DNA from: Candidatus Omnitrophota bacterium
GTDB lineage: Bacteria; Omnitrophota; Gorgyraeia; Zapsychrales; Fredricksoniimonadaceae
NCBI GenBank assembly: GCA_013285735.1
Contig: JABDGZ010000010.1
Location: 1-50,976 of the forward strand
Reading direction: 5' to 3'
DNA: 50,976 nt
Below are positions 43,835 through 50,976 of the stretch, piece after piece. Made by a program: the position numbers and the translations under genes. The notes below the pieces were generated by a model, which saw only the letters and a program-made list of their open reading frames with translations, searched no databases and was not told where the DNA came from. The number at the start of each line of letters is the position of its first letter. The first letter of the stretch is position 1.

Positions 43835-44254
43835 ATGAGCAAATCCGCGGTATTCGGCTACGAACTTCTGCTTGACCTTTATGAATGCAAGCCGGGTGTG
43901 TGTGACGATTTAACAGTGTGCTACAATTTTCTCGACGAAATTGTAGGATTTTTAGGGATGGAAAAACAAGCGCCTCCGTCTATATTCCGGTCTGACGCGA
44001 CCCGTTTTCCGGATAAGGCCGGTCTTTCAGGCTGGGTGCCTTTGATTGAAAGCTCCATTGTTATCCATACCTTGACCCCTAAAGATTTTATCACGGTTGA
44101 TATTTATTGCTGCCGTGCGTTTGACCGCAAAAAAGCAGAAGAGTTTTGCAAACGTTTTTTTGCCCCTAAAAAAATCCAAGCGCAGTTTGTTGAACGTGGT
44201 TTAAGCTATTATCAGGAAAATGCTGGTTCCGCAAAAGAATTAGCACATAAGTAA
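43835..44254 (+). CDS. S-adenosylmethionine decarboxylase-family (SpeD-like) proenzyme
   Basis: The 139-residue protein has the bacterial SpeD layout. The autocleavage site is Glu72-Ser73 (IESSIVIHT), where Ser73 would become the pyruvoyl group. His78 (five residues on) and Cys93 (twenty residues on) match the spacing of the processing His and catalytic Cys of Thermotoga AdoMetDC. The usual SESH reads IESS, and the N-terminus (FGYELLLDLYECKPG) fits the family. SpeD gives decarboxylated SAM for spermidine. Because no speE is adjacent and some SpeD relatives decarboxylate arginine or ornithine instead, the substrate is open. Confidence 0.78.
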   Translation: MSKSAVFGYELLLDLYECKPGVCDDLTVCYNFLDEIVGFLGMEKQAPPSIFRSDATRFPDKAGLSGWVPLIESSIVIHTLTPKDFITVDIYCCRAFDRKKAEEFCKRFFAPKKIQAQFVERGLSYYQENAGSAKELAHK

Positions 44255-44260
44255 TGCTGA

Positions 44261-44290
44261 TGTCATCCTGAGCCCAGGGCGAAGGATCTT
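44261..44290. repeat. Palindromic repeat, family C, after speD
   Basis: TGTCATCCTGAGCCC is followed by AGGGCGAAGGATCTT; GAGCCC and GGGC, ATCCT and AGGAT form nested short stems. Its TGTCATCC head is the same as in families A and B. Similar units are common interspersed repeats in other bacteria. Confidence 0.6.
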
Positions 44291-44301
44291 AATAAATTAC
44301 C

Positions 44302-44336
44302 AGGGGATTGGCTAAAAACTAATCCCCTTCTTTATT
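44302..44336 (+). terminator. Rho-independent terminator after speD
   Basis: AGGGGATT (44302-44309) pairs perfectly with AATCCCCT (44321-44328) around an 11-base loop, followed by TCTTTATT. It lies eight bases before the leuS start, so it probably separates the two units. Confidence 0.7.
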
Positions 44337-44344
44337 CATCAAAT

Positions 44345-46822
44345 ATGCCGTACACGACTAACGATATAAGAAATATTGAAACCCGATGGCAGAAATTCTG
44401 GGAAGCACATCGAACCTTTCATGTTGAAGCAGACCCCTCCGCGCCCAAATATTATGTCCTGGAAATGTTCCCGTATCCGTCGGGAAAGATCCACATGGGC
44501 CATGTGCGCAATTACACCATCGCAGATGTGATTGCCCGCTACAAGATGATGAGGGGCTTTAATGTCCTGCACCCCATCGGCTATGATGCTTTCGGCCAGC
44601 CGGCAGAAAATGCCGCCATCAAAAATAAAACCAATCCTGCTGATTGGACCTACCGCTGTATCACCCAGATGCATGATGAATTAAAGAAGATGGGTTTTTC
44701 CTATGATTGGGACCGTGAACTTTCCACCTGTGATGCTGAATACTATAAATGGAATCAGTGGATTTTTATCAAGATGTTTGAACGCGGGCTGGCGTACAAA
44801 AAAGCCTCGTCTGTTAATTGGTGTCCTGATTGCGAGACCACCCTGGCTAATGAAGAAGTCATCAATGGCCTTTGCTGGCGCTGCAAAACAGCGGTTGTGC
44901 AAAAAGACCTTGAGCAATGGTATTTAAAAATTACTCAATACGCGCCCAGTCTTCTTGAAGATTTGAAGAAATTGGAACAGTGGCCTTCGCGCGTGCGTGC
45001 TATGCAGGAAAATTGGATCGGCAAAAGCTATGGGGTGGAAATCCATTTTAAAGTCAAAGATTCCACAGAGACGATCAACGTGTTTACGACCCGGCCTGAT
45101 ACGATATTTGGTGCCACCTATGTGGTCTTGGCCCCGGAACATCCCTTGGTCAAAAAGATGACCGCAGGCACTGCGCAAGAAAAAGAGACATTGGAATTCA
45201 TCGAAAAAACTGCTAATAAAAGCAAATCTTTGCGCATGTCCGGTGATCAGCGCAAGGAAGGTATTTTTATTGGACGTCACGCCATTAATCCTGTTAATAA
45301 TGAAGCTATTCCTATTTTTGTGGGGGACTATGTCTTAATGGAATATGGTACCGGGGCCATCATGGCCGTACCCACTCATGACCAGCGTGATTTCGAATTT
45401 GCCCAACAGTATAAGCTGCCCATGCGTATTGTTATTCAAGATCCTAAAAATCCTTCAGTTTCCGTTGAGAATATGAATGAAGCTTATATTGATGAGGGCG
45501 TCTTGATTAATTCCGGGGAATTTGATAAAACGCCCAACGAAGAGGCTAAAAAGAAAATCGCTGAATGGATGCAGCTTAAACGTTTTGGAAAGATCAGCAT
45601 TCATTGGCGTTTGCGTGACTGGCTGATTTCCCGCCAACGCTATTGGGGAACACCCATCCCGATGATTTATTGTGCTGCCTGCGGGGTGGTGCCGGTGCCC
45701 TACCATCAATTACCAGTGGAATTACCTAAGGATGTCCAGATCACCGGCGAAGGCGGTTCTCCATTAGCCCGTGTGCGTACCTTTGTTGAATGTGCCTGCC
45801 CCAAATGCGGCAAGCCAGCCCGGCGGGAAACAGATACCATGGCTACTTTTTTTGATTCGTCATGGTATTTTTTGCGTTTCTGTTCAGCGCATAACGCACA
45901 AGAAATTTTTGATAAGTCTGAGGCTCAATACTGGATGCCGGTGGATCAGTACATTGGCGGCATCGAGCATGCGATTTTGCATTTATTGTACGCGCGGTTT
46001 TTTACTAAATTCCTTAAGGATTTAGGATTGGTAGCTTGTGATGAGCCGTTCACCCGTTTATTGACCCAGGGGATGGTGCTCAAAGACGGGGAAGTTATGT
46101 CCAAGTCCCGCGGCAATACTGTCGATCCTGACGAAGTATTATCGCAATACGGGGCGGACACGCTGCGTTTGTTCATTTTATTTGCGGCACCACCGGAAGA
46201 CCAATTGGAGTGGAATAGCGACGGTCTTGAAGGTGCCTGGCGTTTTTTAAACCGGGTATACCAGATGGTAGAAAAGAGGCATTCCAAGAGTCAAACGCTC
46301 AAAGGATTTCACAGTGATGATGCTGATGCTACGCTCGAACGTGAACGGAATAATGCTGTTAAGCGGGTGACACAATCTTTTGAAGAAGGTTATAAATTTA
46401 ACACCGCGATCAGTCATCTGATGGTATTAGCCAATGCTATTGATAAATACAAAATTGATTCAGCTAATTTAGGCAAGCAACATTTATTAAATCAAGCGAT
46501 TGAAACCTTGGTTTTGCTATCAGCTCCTTTTGCCCCTCATGTGGCTGAAGAGATGTGGCAGATGATGGGAAAGACTGAAGCCACCGTCGCTCGTGTGGCA
46601 TGGCCTGATTTTGATGAGAAGGCGCTTAAAACAAGCACTATCGTAATTGCCGTACAGGTCAATGGCCGTGTCCGTGCCCAAATACAAATCACCCCTGATT
46701 GCTCGCCAGAAGAGTTGCGCAAAATTTGTTTGAGCGATCCAGGTGTTGCCAAGTACGCCCAAGAGGCAGCCATCAAGAAATTTATTGTGGTCCCCAATAA
46801 ACTTGTTAGTATTGTAGTATGA
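44345..46822 (+). CDS. leuS: Leucyl-tRNA synthetase
   Basis: A class Ia synthetase of 825 residues. HIGH is present as the variant HMGH in PYPSGKIHMGHVRNY near residue 38-52, and the KMSKS loop as MSKS at 585-588. The zinc-binding segment WCPDCETTLANEEV and the CP1 editing domain (TTRPDTIFGATY, threonine-rich region) are intact, as is the C-terminal tRNA-binding domain. Its stop overlaps the start of the EndoQ-like gene. Confidence 0.97.
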   Translation: MPYTTNDIRNIETRWQKFWEAHRTFHVEADPSAPKYYVLEMFPYPSGKIHMGHVRNYTIADVIARYKMMRGFNVLHPIGYDAFGQPAENAAIKNKTNPADWTYRCITQMHDELKKMGFSYDWDRELSTCDAEYYKWNQWIFIKMFERGLAYKKASSVNWCPDCETTLANEEVINGLCWRCKTAVVQKDLEQWYLKITQYAPSLLEDLKKLEQWPSRVRAMQENWIGKSYGVEIHFKVKDSTETINVFTTRPDTIFGATYVVLAPEHPLVKKMTAGTAQEKETLEFIEKTANKSKSLRMSGDQRKEGIFIGRHAINPVNNEAIPIFVGDYVLMEYGTGAIMAVPTHDQRDFEFAQQYKLPMRIVIQDPKNPSVSVENMNEAYIDEGVLINSGEFDKTPNEEAKKKIAEWMQLKRFGKISIHWRLRDWLISRQRYWGTPIPMIYCAACGVVPVPYHQLPVELPKDVQITGEGGSPLARVRTFVECACPKCGKPARRETDTMATFFDSSWYFLRFCSAHNAQEIFDKSEAQYWMPVDQYIGGIEHAILHLLYARFFTKFLKDLGLVACDEPFTRLLTQGMVLKDGEVMSKSRGNTVDPDEVLSQYGADTLRLFILFAAPPEDQLEWNSDGLEGAWRFLNRVYQMVEKRHSKSQTLKGFHSDDADATLERERNNAVKRVTQSFEEGYKFNTAISHLMVLANAIDKYKIDSANLGKQHLLNQAIETLVLLSAPFAPHVAEEMWQMMGKTEATVARVAWPDFDEKALKTSTIVIAVQVNGRVRAQIQITPDCSPEELRKICLSDPGVAKYAQEAAIKKFIVVPNKLVSIVV

Positions 46823-48105
46823 AGTTCATCGCAGACCTGCACATTCATTCAAAATACTCGCGCGCTACCGCTAAAAACTTAGACCTTGAAAACCTTTATC
46901 TTTGGGCCCAATACAAAGGCATTCACATCGTCGGTACTGGGGACTTTGTGCATCCGAAGTGGTTTAAAGAACTAGAAGATAAGCTTGAGCCCGCGGAGAA
47001 AGGTTTATTTAAACTCAAAGATAAGTTTGCTTTAGCTATTGATGCCCAAATCCCTAAAAGTTGCCGGGGGGAGGTGCGTTTTTTACTGACGGTTGAGATT
47101 TCTAATATCTATAAGCGTCATGATAAAGTGCGCAAGGTGCATAATTTGATATTTTCACCGTCCCTGCAAGCAGCCCAAAAAATTCAAACTAAACTTGGAA
47201 GTATAGGCAATATTTCTTCCGATGGCCGTCCTATTTTGGGATTGGATTCTTATGATCTGTTGAAAATTACGCTTGAGGCTGATGCTAAGAATTTATTCAT
47301 TCCAGCGCATATTTGGACCCCGTGGTTTTCAGCATTGGGTTCCATGGGCGGCTTTGACAGTATGACAGACGCCTTTGGCGATTTAACTAAACATATTTTT
47401 GCTGTTGAGACGGGCTTGTCTTCTGATCCGCCAATGAACTGGCGGCTCAGACAATTGGATGATTTTATTTTGATATCAAATTCAGATGCGCACTCACCCT
47501 CTAAACTTGGGCGTGAGGCCAATATTTTTGATACGGAATTTTCTTATGACGGTATTTATAGGGCCTTAAGTGATAAGGATGATAAAGGTTTAGTCTCAAC
47601 CCTAGAATTTTTTCCTGAAGAGGGTAAGTACCATTATGACGGCCATCGTAACTGCCAGGTGAGGTGGCATCCTAAGGAAACCATCAAACATAAGGGCATT
47701 TGTTCCGGTTGCGGCAAGCCTGTTACCATCGGTGTGATGGCTCGTGTCGAGACCTTGGCTGATCGCGATGAGGGAAGCAAATCCAAACGCTGGCGTCCCT
47801 ATCAAAACATTGTACCCCTGCCTGAAATGATTGCTGAAGCTAAAGACATGGGCACTGCCAGTAAGGCTGTCCAAGAGGCGTACATGAATGTGTTAAATAA
47901 ATTAGGCAATGAATTTTATATTCTTTTGGATTGTCCAATCGCTGATATTAAAAAAGCTGCTGGTGACGTCCTCGCTGAGGGCATCAATCGCATGCGCCGA
48001 GGCAAGATAGAAATCGCCGCCGGCTATGACGGCGAATTCGGCACGATCAAAATCTTCGACTTCGGCGAACGCGAACATATCGAACAACAATTAGTGTTAT
48101 TTTAA
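46819..48105 (+). CDS. Endonuclease Q-like PHP-domain protein
   Basis: The 428-residue protein starts with a PHP metal-site motif, DLHIHSKYS (residues 5-13), followed by GTGDFVHPKWFKEL, the pattern of archaeal and some bacterial EndoQ. Further metal-site segments are AHIWTPWFSALGS and SNSDAHSPSKLGREAN. A zinc-ribbon-like CSGCGKPVTIGVMARVE follows near residue 295. EndoQ nicks DNA 5' to deaminated bases (uracil, hypoxanthine) and abasic sites. Bacterial homologues are often mis-annotated as UvrD helicase. The overlapping position, five bases before an actual UvrD-like gene, supports a repair unit. Confidence 0.87.
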   Translation: MKFIADLHIHSKYSRATAKNLDLENLYLWAQYKGIHIVGTGDFVHPKWFKELEDKLEPAEKGLFKLKDKFALAIDAQIPKSCRGEVRFLLTVEISNIYKRHDKVRKVHNLIFSPSLQAAQKIQTKLGSIGNISSDGRPILGLDSYDLLKITLEADAKNLFIPAHIWTPWFSALGSMGGFDSMTDAFGDLTKHIFAVETGLSSDPPMNWRLRQLDDFILISNSDAHSPSKLGREANIFDTEFSYDGIYRALSDKDDKGLVSTLEFFPEEGKYHYDGHRNCQVRWHPKETIKHKGICSGCGKPVTIGVMARVETLADRDEGSKSKRWRPYQNIVPLPEMIAEAKDMGTASKAVQEAYMNVLNKLGNEFYILLDCPIADIKKAAGDVLAEGINRMRRGKIEIAAGYDGEFGTIKIFDFGEREHIEQQLVLF

Positions 48106-48109
48106 TGAT

Positions 48110-49597
48110 ATGCAACGCCCTCAAGACCTAAACGAATCCCAATGTCAAGCCGTTAATCATTCGGGTTCCCATTTATTGATCACCGCAGGCCCTGGTACGG
48201 GCAAGACGCATACCCTGACCCGTCGCATCGCACGTTTAATCCCTTCTTTAAAATCCGACGAAAAGATTTTAGCGATCACCTTTACTAATAAAGCTGCCCG
48301 TCAAATGCAAGACAAGCTGACGGCTTTGGGTGTGCGCCAGTCGCAATTATTCATTGGAACCTTTCACGGTTTTTGTCTTAAATTATTACGGGATTATTTT
48401 GAGCGCACAGCTTTGCCTAAAGATTTTAAAGTAGCTGCGCCAGAAGATATTGCAGGTTTTGACAACGAAACACTCAAACGCATATCACAGATAAAATCAT
48501 CTCAATTAGCTATTTCTCCCGATGATGAGTATAAAGCATATCAGCATTATTTACGTCAGAACAGCTGGGTTGATTTTGATGACATTTTACGTGAGGCTTT
48601 ATTGCTTCTGGAAGATGAGAATATTGCCGGAGAACTTCGACGTCAATACCGGTATATTTTTGTCGATGAATACCAAGACAGCAACATTGTTCAGAATGCC
48701 TTACTTAAAATATTGGCCTGCGAAGGTGTCGTATTGACGGCGATAGGGGATGCTAATCAATCTATTTACGGTTTTCGCGGTAGCCGGGTAGAATTATTCC
48801 GTCGCTTTCAGGAAGATTTTAACCCGGCACAAATTTTGACCTTACAAGAAAATTATCGTTCGGCACCCAGCCTTTTGGCAGCCTCGGGTCAAGTGATGGG
48901 TGGAGTTCAATTGTTGGCTCAGCTGGAGACCCAGGGCAAGTTAGTAATCCACCAGGCCGCAACTGATAGGGCAGAGGCGGATTATGTGGCACATCAGATT
49001 GAAAAAATGATCGGCGGCCTGGATATGAATACGAGTCGCCGGGCGTTGCGAAGTTTCGGCGATGTTGTTATTTTGTATCGGCTTAATGCCCAGCGTAGCG
49101 TTATGGGCCAGGCCTTGGAACATTTAGGAATTCCCTATCAGGTTTCTCAAAAACCAAAGAGAAATGAAGTTTATACAGATGAAGATGCTTTAGGCCAAAA
49201 CGAAGAAATACTTGAGTACAATATTGAGAAGGTATCTTTGATGACCTTGCACGCAGCCAAAGGCCTGGAGTTTCCAGTAGTTTTTATTATTGGATGTGAA
49301 GATAATTTATTGCCCCTGAATATTCTTTGTCATTCCCGCGAAAGCGGGAATCCAGGTTCAACAGGAATGAAAGGTGATCCAAAAGAAGAGCGTCGTTTAT
49401 TTTATGTAGGCATGACCCGGGCTAAGGAGTATCTGTATTTATCTCATGCCAAGCGCCGGCAATTATTCGGCCAGACCTTGATTCAGGAACCTTCGCCCTA
49501 TCTGGCAGACATTGCCGAAGAGTTAAAAGCCTATGAAGCAGTAAAACGGAACGCCCCCAAAAAAGACCCCGACGCCCTGCAGATGAAATTGTTTTAA
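48110..49597 (+). CDS. Short UvrD/Rep-type superfamily 1 helicase
   Basis: SF1A helicase motifs appear in order: I AGPGTGKT (26-33), Ia AITFTNKAARQM, II VDEYQDS (Asp186-Glu187), III GDANQSIYGFRG, IV LQENYRS, V VSLMTLHAAKGLEF and VI ERRLFYVGMTRAK. At 495 residues it is much shorter than UvrD/PcrA (~720); the 1B and 2B subdomains are reduced. Residues 407-415 (CHSRESGNP), between motifs V and VI, are encoded by an exact copy of the family A repeat, kept in frame. The gene follows the EndoQ-like gene by four bases. Confidence 0.9.
   Translation: MQRPQDLNESQCQAVNHSGSHLLITAGPGTGKTHTLTRRIARLIPSLKSDEKILAITFTNKAARQMQDKLTALGVRQSQLFIGTFHGFCLKLLRDYFERTALPKDFKVAAPEDIAGFDNETLKRISQIKSSQLAISPDDEYKAYQHYLRQNSWVDFDDILREALLLLEDENIAGELRRQYRYIFVDEYQDSNIVQNALLKILACEGVVLTAIGDANQSIYGFRGSRVELFRRFQEDFNPAQILTLQENYRSAPSLLAASGQVMGGVQLLAQLETQGKLVIHQAATDRAEADYVAHQIEKMIGGLDMNTSRRALRSFGDVVILYRLNAQRSVMGQALEHLGIPYQVSQKPKRNEVYTDEDALGQNEEILEYNIEKVSLMTLHAAKGLEFPVVFIIGCEDNLLPLNILCHSRESGNPGSTGMKGDPKEERRLFYVGMTRAKEYLYLSHAKRRQLFGQTLIQEPSPYLADIAEELKAYEAVKRNAPKKDPDALQMKLF
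49327..49354. repeat. REP-like palindromic repeat, family A, inside the helicase gene
   Basis: This 28-nt copy is identical to that at 2592-2619 (stem TTCCCGC/GCGGGAA, loop GAAA). It is read in frame as CHSRESGNP within the helicase, in the loop between motifs V and VI. Confidence 0.95.
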
Positions 49598-49614
49598 TTT
49601 TATACGGATTTTGT

Positions 49615-49620
49615 TATAAT
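49615..49620 (+). promoter_or_regulatory. -10 element upstream of the comEA-like gene
   Basis: TATAAT lies 18 bases after the helicase stop; the -35 region is weak. The leader holds a CTCCT/AGGAG hairpin near 49631-49645. Confidence 0.4.
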
Positions 49621-49679
49621 TAATCCATTGCTCCTTCCCCAGGAGTATTTTATTAATTCCCCCGTAGAAGTTTCATTTC

Positions 49680-50003
49680 ATGTTTTATTTAACACCACAA
49701 GAACGCAAGTTTGTTGTCATTATTATGATTATTTTCATCATGGGTGCAGCGGTGCAATTGCTTTTTAAGAGGGACATTGCTCCTGTGCGTTGGGTCAAGT
49801 CAGTGCGTAATTTCAAGATCAATATTAATACGGCAAGAGCAGATCAACTTCAAATGCTTCCTGGGATCGGCGCCACCTTGGCGCAGAGGATATTGGATTA
49901 CCGTAAGCAAAACGGGTCTTTCAAGGAACTGGAAGATCTGGAAGACGTTGATGGTCTTACAGAGAAACGTTTTGGTCGTATCAAGGAGTTGATTGAGTTA
50001 TGA
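49680..50003 (+). CDS. ComEA-like helix-hairpin-helix protein
   Basis: The 107-residue protein has an N-terminal membrane helix (VVIIMIIFIMGAAVQLLF, residues 12-30) and a C-terminal double helix-hairpin-helix that binds DNA: ININTARADQLQMLPGIGATLAQRILDYR, then FKELEDLEDVDGL. This is the ComEA receptor layout of natural competence. Its stop overlaps the ATG of the comEC-like gene by four bases (ATGA), matching the comEA-comEC order of competent bacteria. Confidence 0.88.
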   Translation: MFYLTPQERKFVVIIMIIFIMGAAVQLLFKRDIAPVRWVKSVRNFKININTARADQLQMLPGIGATLAQRILDYRKQNGSFKELEDLEDVDGLTEKRFGRIKELIEL

Positions 50004-50976
50004 AAGGTACGCACAGGCCCTGTTGCTGGCTGCTTTTGTTTTTATCATTAGGGATTCTCATTGGCCATTTTTTGCCGGTTGCTTTACTCAGTTGGTTGTG
50101 GGCGTCATCTGCTCTTGTTGTATATTTTATTTTTCGTCCTCGAATTTGGCCCATCTATTTAGGGTTGTTTTGTTTAGGGGCAGCATTGATTCATGTGGCA
50201 CATCCGCCGGCCATGGACATCTTGCAGGACTGGCGTGGGGAATTAAGACAATCGCTTTACAAGTATCTGGACGATCAAGAAGCAGGGACCATGTCAGCGA
50301 TCGTGTTGGGTGATCGGGGGAGTATTCCTAAAGAAATCAATATGGCTTTTAGGAATACGGGTACAGGGCATATTTTAGTAATTGCAGGGCTTCATATGGC
50401 GATGATGACAGCCATGGTTATTTTTATTTTAAAGTTAGTCAGGATCCCGCGTCAATGGCAAGCGGGATTGAGCATTTTATTAATATTTACTTATGCGCTT
50501 TTGACGGGCGGTTCAGTTCCGGTGATACGTGCAGCATTCATGGCTTCTGTAATCCTGGCATCATCGGGGATTGAGCTTGAAAGCGATGCGTTAAATTCTT
50601 TAAGTTTAGCAGCCTTGATCATATTGCTTATGGATGCGAGTAATTTATTCGATGCAAGCTTTCAGCTTTCCTTTGCGGCAGTTGCGGCCATTATAATTTT
50701 ATATGGCCCTATGGAAAAAAGATTGTCATTTTGTCCCAGGTGGCTCGCTGGTGCTTTGTCGGTGTCCACAGCCGCATGGATCGGGATTACCCCATTACAA
50801 ATATGGCATTTTGGCACCATCGCGCCAGTAGCCTTGATAGCCAATTTATTTATTGTCCCTCTGCTGGATTTAACCGTTGCCTTAGGTTTAGCCTTGGCAT
50901 TGGCAGGCCTTTGGGCGCCACCATTAGCATGGGCTTTGGCAGGCTGCTTGAAGGTGGTTTTTAATTTGATGGTCGT
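50000..50976 (+). CDS. comEC: ComEC/Rec2-family DNA-uptake channel (3' partial)
   Basis: The frame is open from ATG 50000 to the right edge (325 codons), so only the N-terminal part is seen. It begins MKGTHRPCCWLLLFLSLGIL and has several membrane helices. Near residue 120 the competence domain appears: GHILVIAGLHMAMM, then GGSVPVIRAAFMA, then LFDASFQLSFAAVAAI. ComEC forms the inner-membrane channel for DNA. The four-base overlap with the ComEA-like gene supports this. Confidence 0.9.
   Translation, partial: MKGTHRPCCWLLLFLSLGILIGHFLPVALLSWLWASSALVVYFIFRPRIWPIYLGLFCLGAALIHVAHPPAMDILQDWRGELRQSLYKYLDDQEAGTMSAIVLGDRGSIPKEINMAFRNTGTGHILVIAGLHMAMMTAMVIFILKLVRIPRQWQAGLSILLIFTYALLTGGSVPVIRAAFMASVILASSGIELESDALNSLSLAALIILLMDASNLFDASFQLSFAAVAAIIILYGPMEKRLSFCPRWLAGALSVSTAAWIGITPLQIWHFGTIAPVALIANLFIVPLLDLTVALGLALALAGLWAPPLAWALAGCLKVVFNLMV

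Noticed and set aside
47250-47874. Minus-strand ORFs within the EndoQ-like gene
   Set aside because: Out-of-frame shadows of a well supported coding sequence.
1-50976. CRISPR array, prophage, toxin-antitoxin or defence island
   Set aside because: I saw no regularly spaced direct repeats, phage structural genes or toxin-antitoxin pair on either strand; the repeats found are dispersed palindromes.

Overview
The window is a dense, mostly plus-strand chromosomal segment. It looks like a Gram-negative anaerobe of a candidate phylum, with Omnitrophota the best guess. That guess is inference from gene content: lipoprotein and Sec signal peptides, long coiled-coil envelope proteins, paired PilZ proteins, an EndoQ homologue, a KamA-type radical SAM enzyme, and interspersed palindromic repeats that run into coding sequence. 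There is no rRNA, tRNA, CRISPR array, phage module or transposase in the window. Sigma-70-like promoters with TATAAT-type -10 boxes can be read at several places.

Layout. (1) 1-11211: housekeeping genes. A fused Sua5/low-molecular-weight phosphatase gene (cut by the left edge) is followed by rpiB, glyA, nrdR, a DUF151 nuclease, a CCA-adding enzyme, a YgfZ-like protein, a secreted coiled-coil protein, an Lrp-type effector domain with an aminotransferase, a TPR protein, a YjbQ protein, a PfkB sugar kinase, a tiny SemiSWEET-like protein and era. (2) 11212-22510: a 144-bp MITE-like element, then nth, an MgtE-N/CBS protein paired with an Nramp-family transporter, an ATP-grasp ligase paired with a KamA-type enzyme, rpsU (short and easily missed), purH, folC and mnmE, and on the minus strand cvpA with a small membrane protein. 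(3) 22511-37500: a carbohydrate locus. Two PilZ proteins lead to a GH94-like phosphorylase and a GPH sugar symporter. Next come a sugar ABC transporter (binding lipoprotein plus two permeases, no ATPase) ending in a secreted clan-A glycosidase, a secreted protein with a duplicated WFWKP-type helical domain, a secreted beta-sandwich protein, an anchored coiled-coil protein and a LacI-family regulator. (4) 37501-50976: a second, inverted copy of the MITE-like element, then mnmG, cysK, a 228-bp long inverted repeat, the minus-strand thiSGHF operon, speD, leuS, an EndoQ-UvrD-like pair, a ComEA-like protein and the 5' part of comEC (cut by the right edge).

How it fits together. The sugar locus reads as a glucan or oligosaccharide uptake system: secreted proteins bind and cut glycan, the ABC and GPH transporters import the products, the GH94-like enzyme phosphorolyses them, and the LacI-type protein probably regulates. 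The thi operon together with YjbQ indicates thiamine synthesis or salvage. EndoQ, Nth and the helicase form a DNA repair theme. ComEA and ComEC suggest DNA uptake.

The least ordinary content is in the repeats. A 28-nt palindromic repeat is identical in the glyA-nrdR spacer and inside the helicase gene, where it is translated in frame. A related palindrome supplies the N-terminal residues of Era and the C-terminal residues of FolC. The 144-bp terminal-inverted-repeat element occurs twice at about 97% identity, and a 228-bp element after cysK seems to share its internal core.
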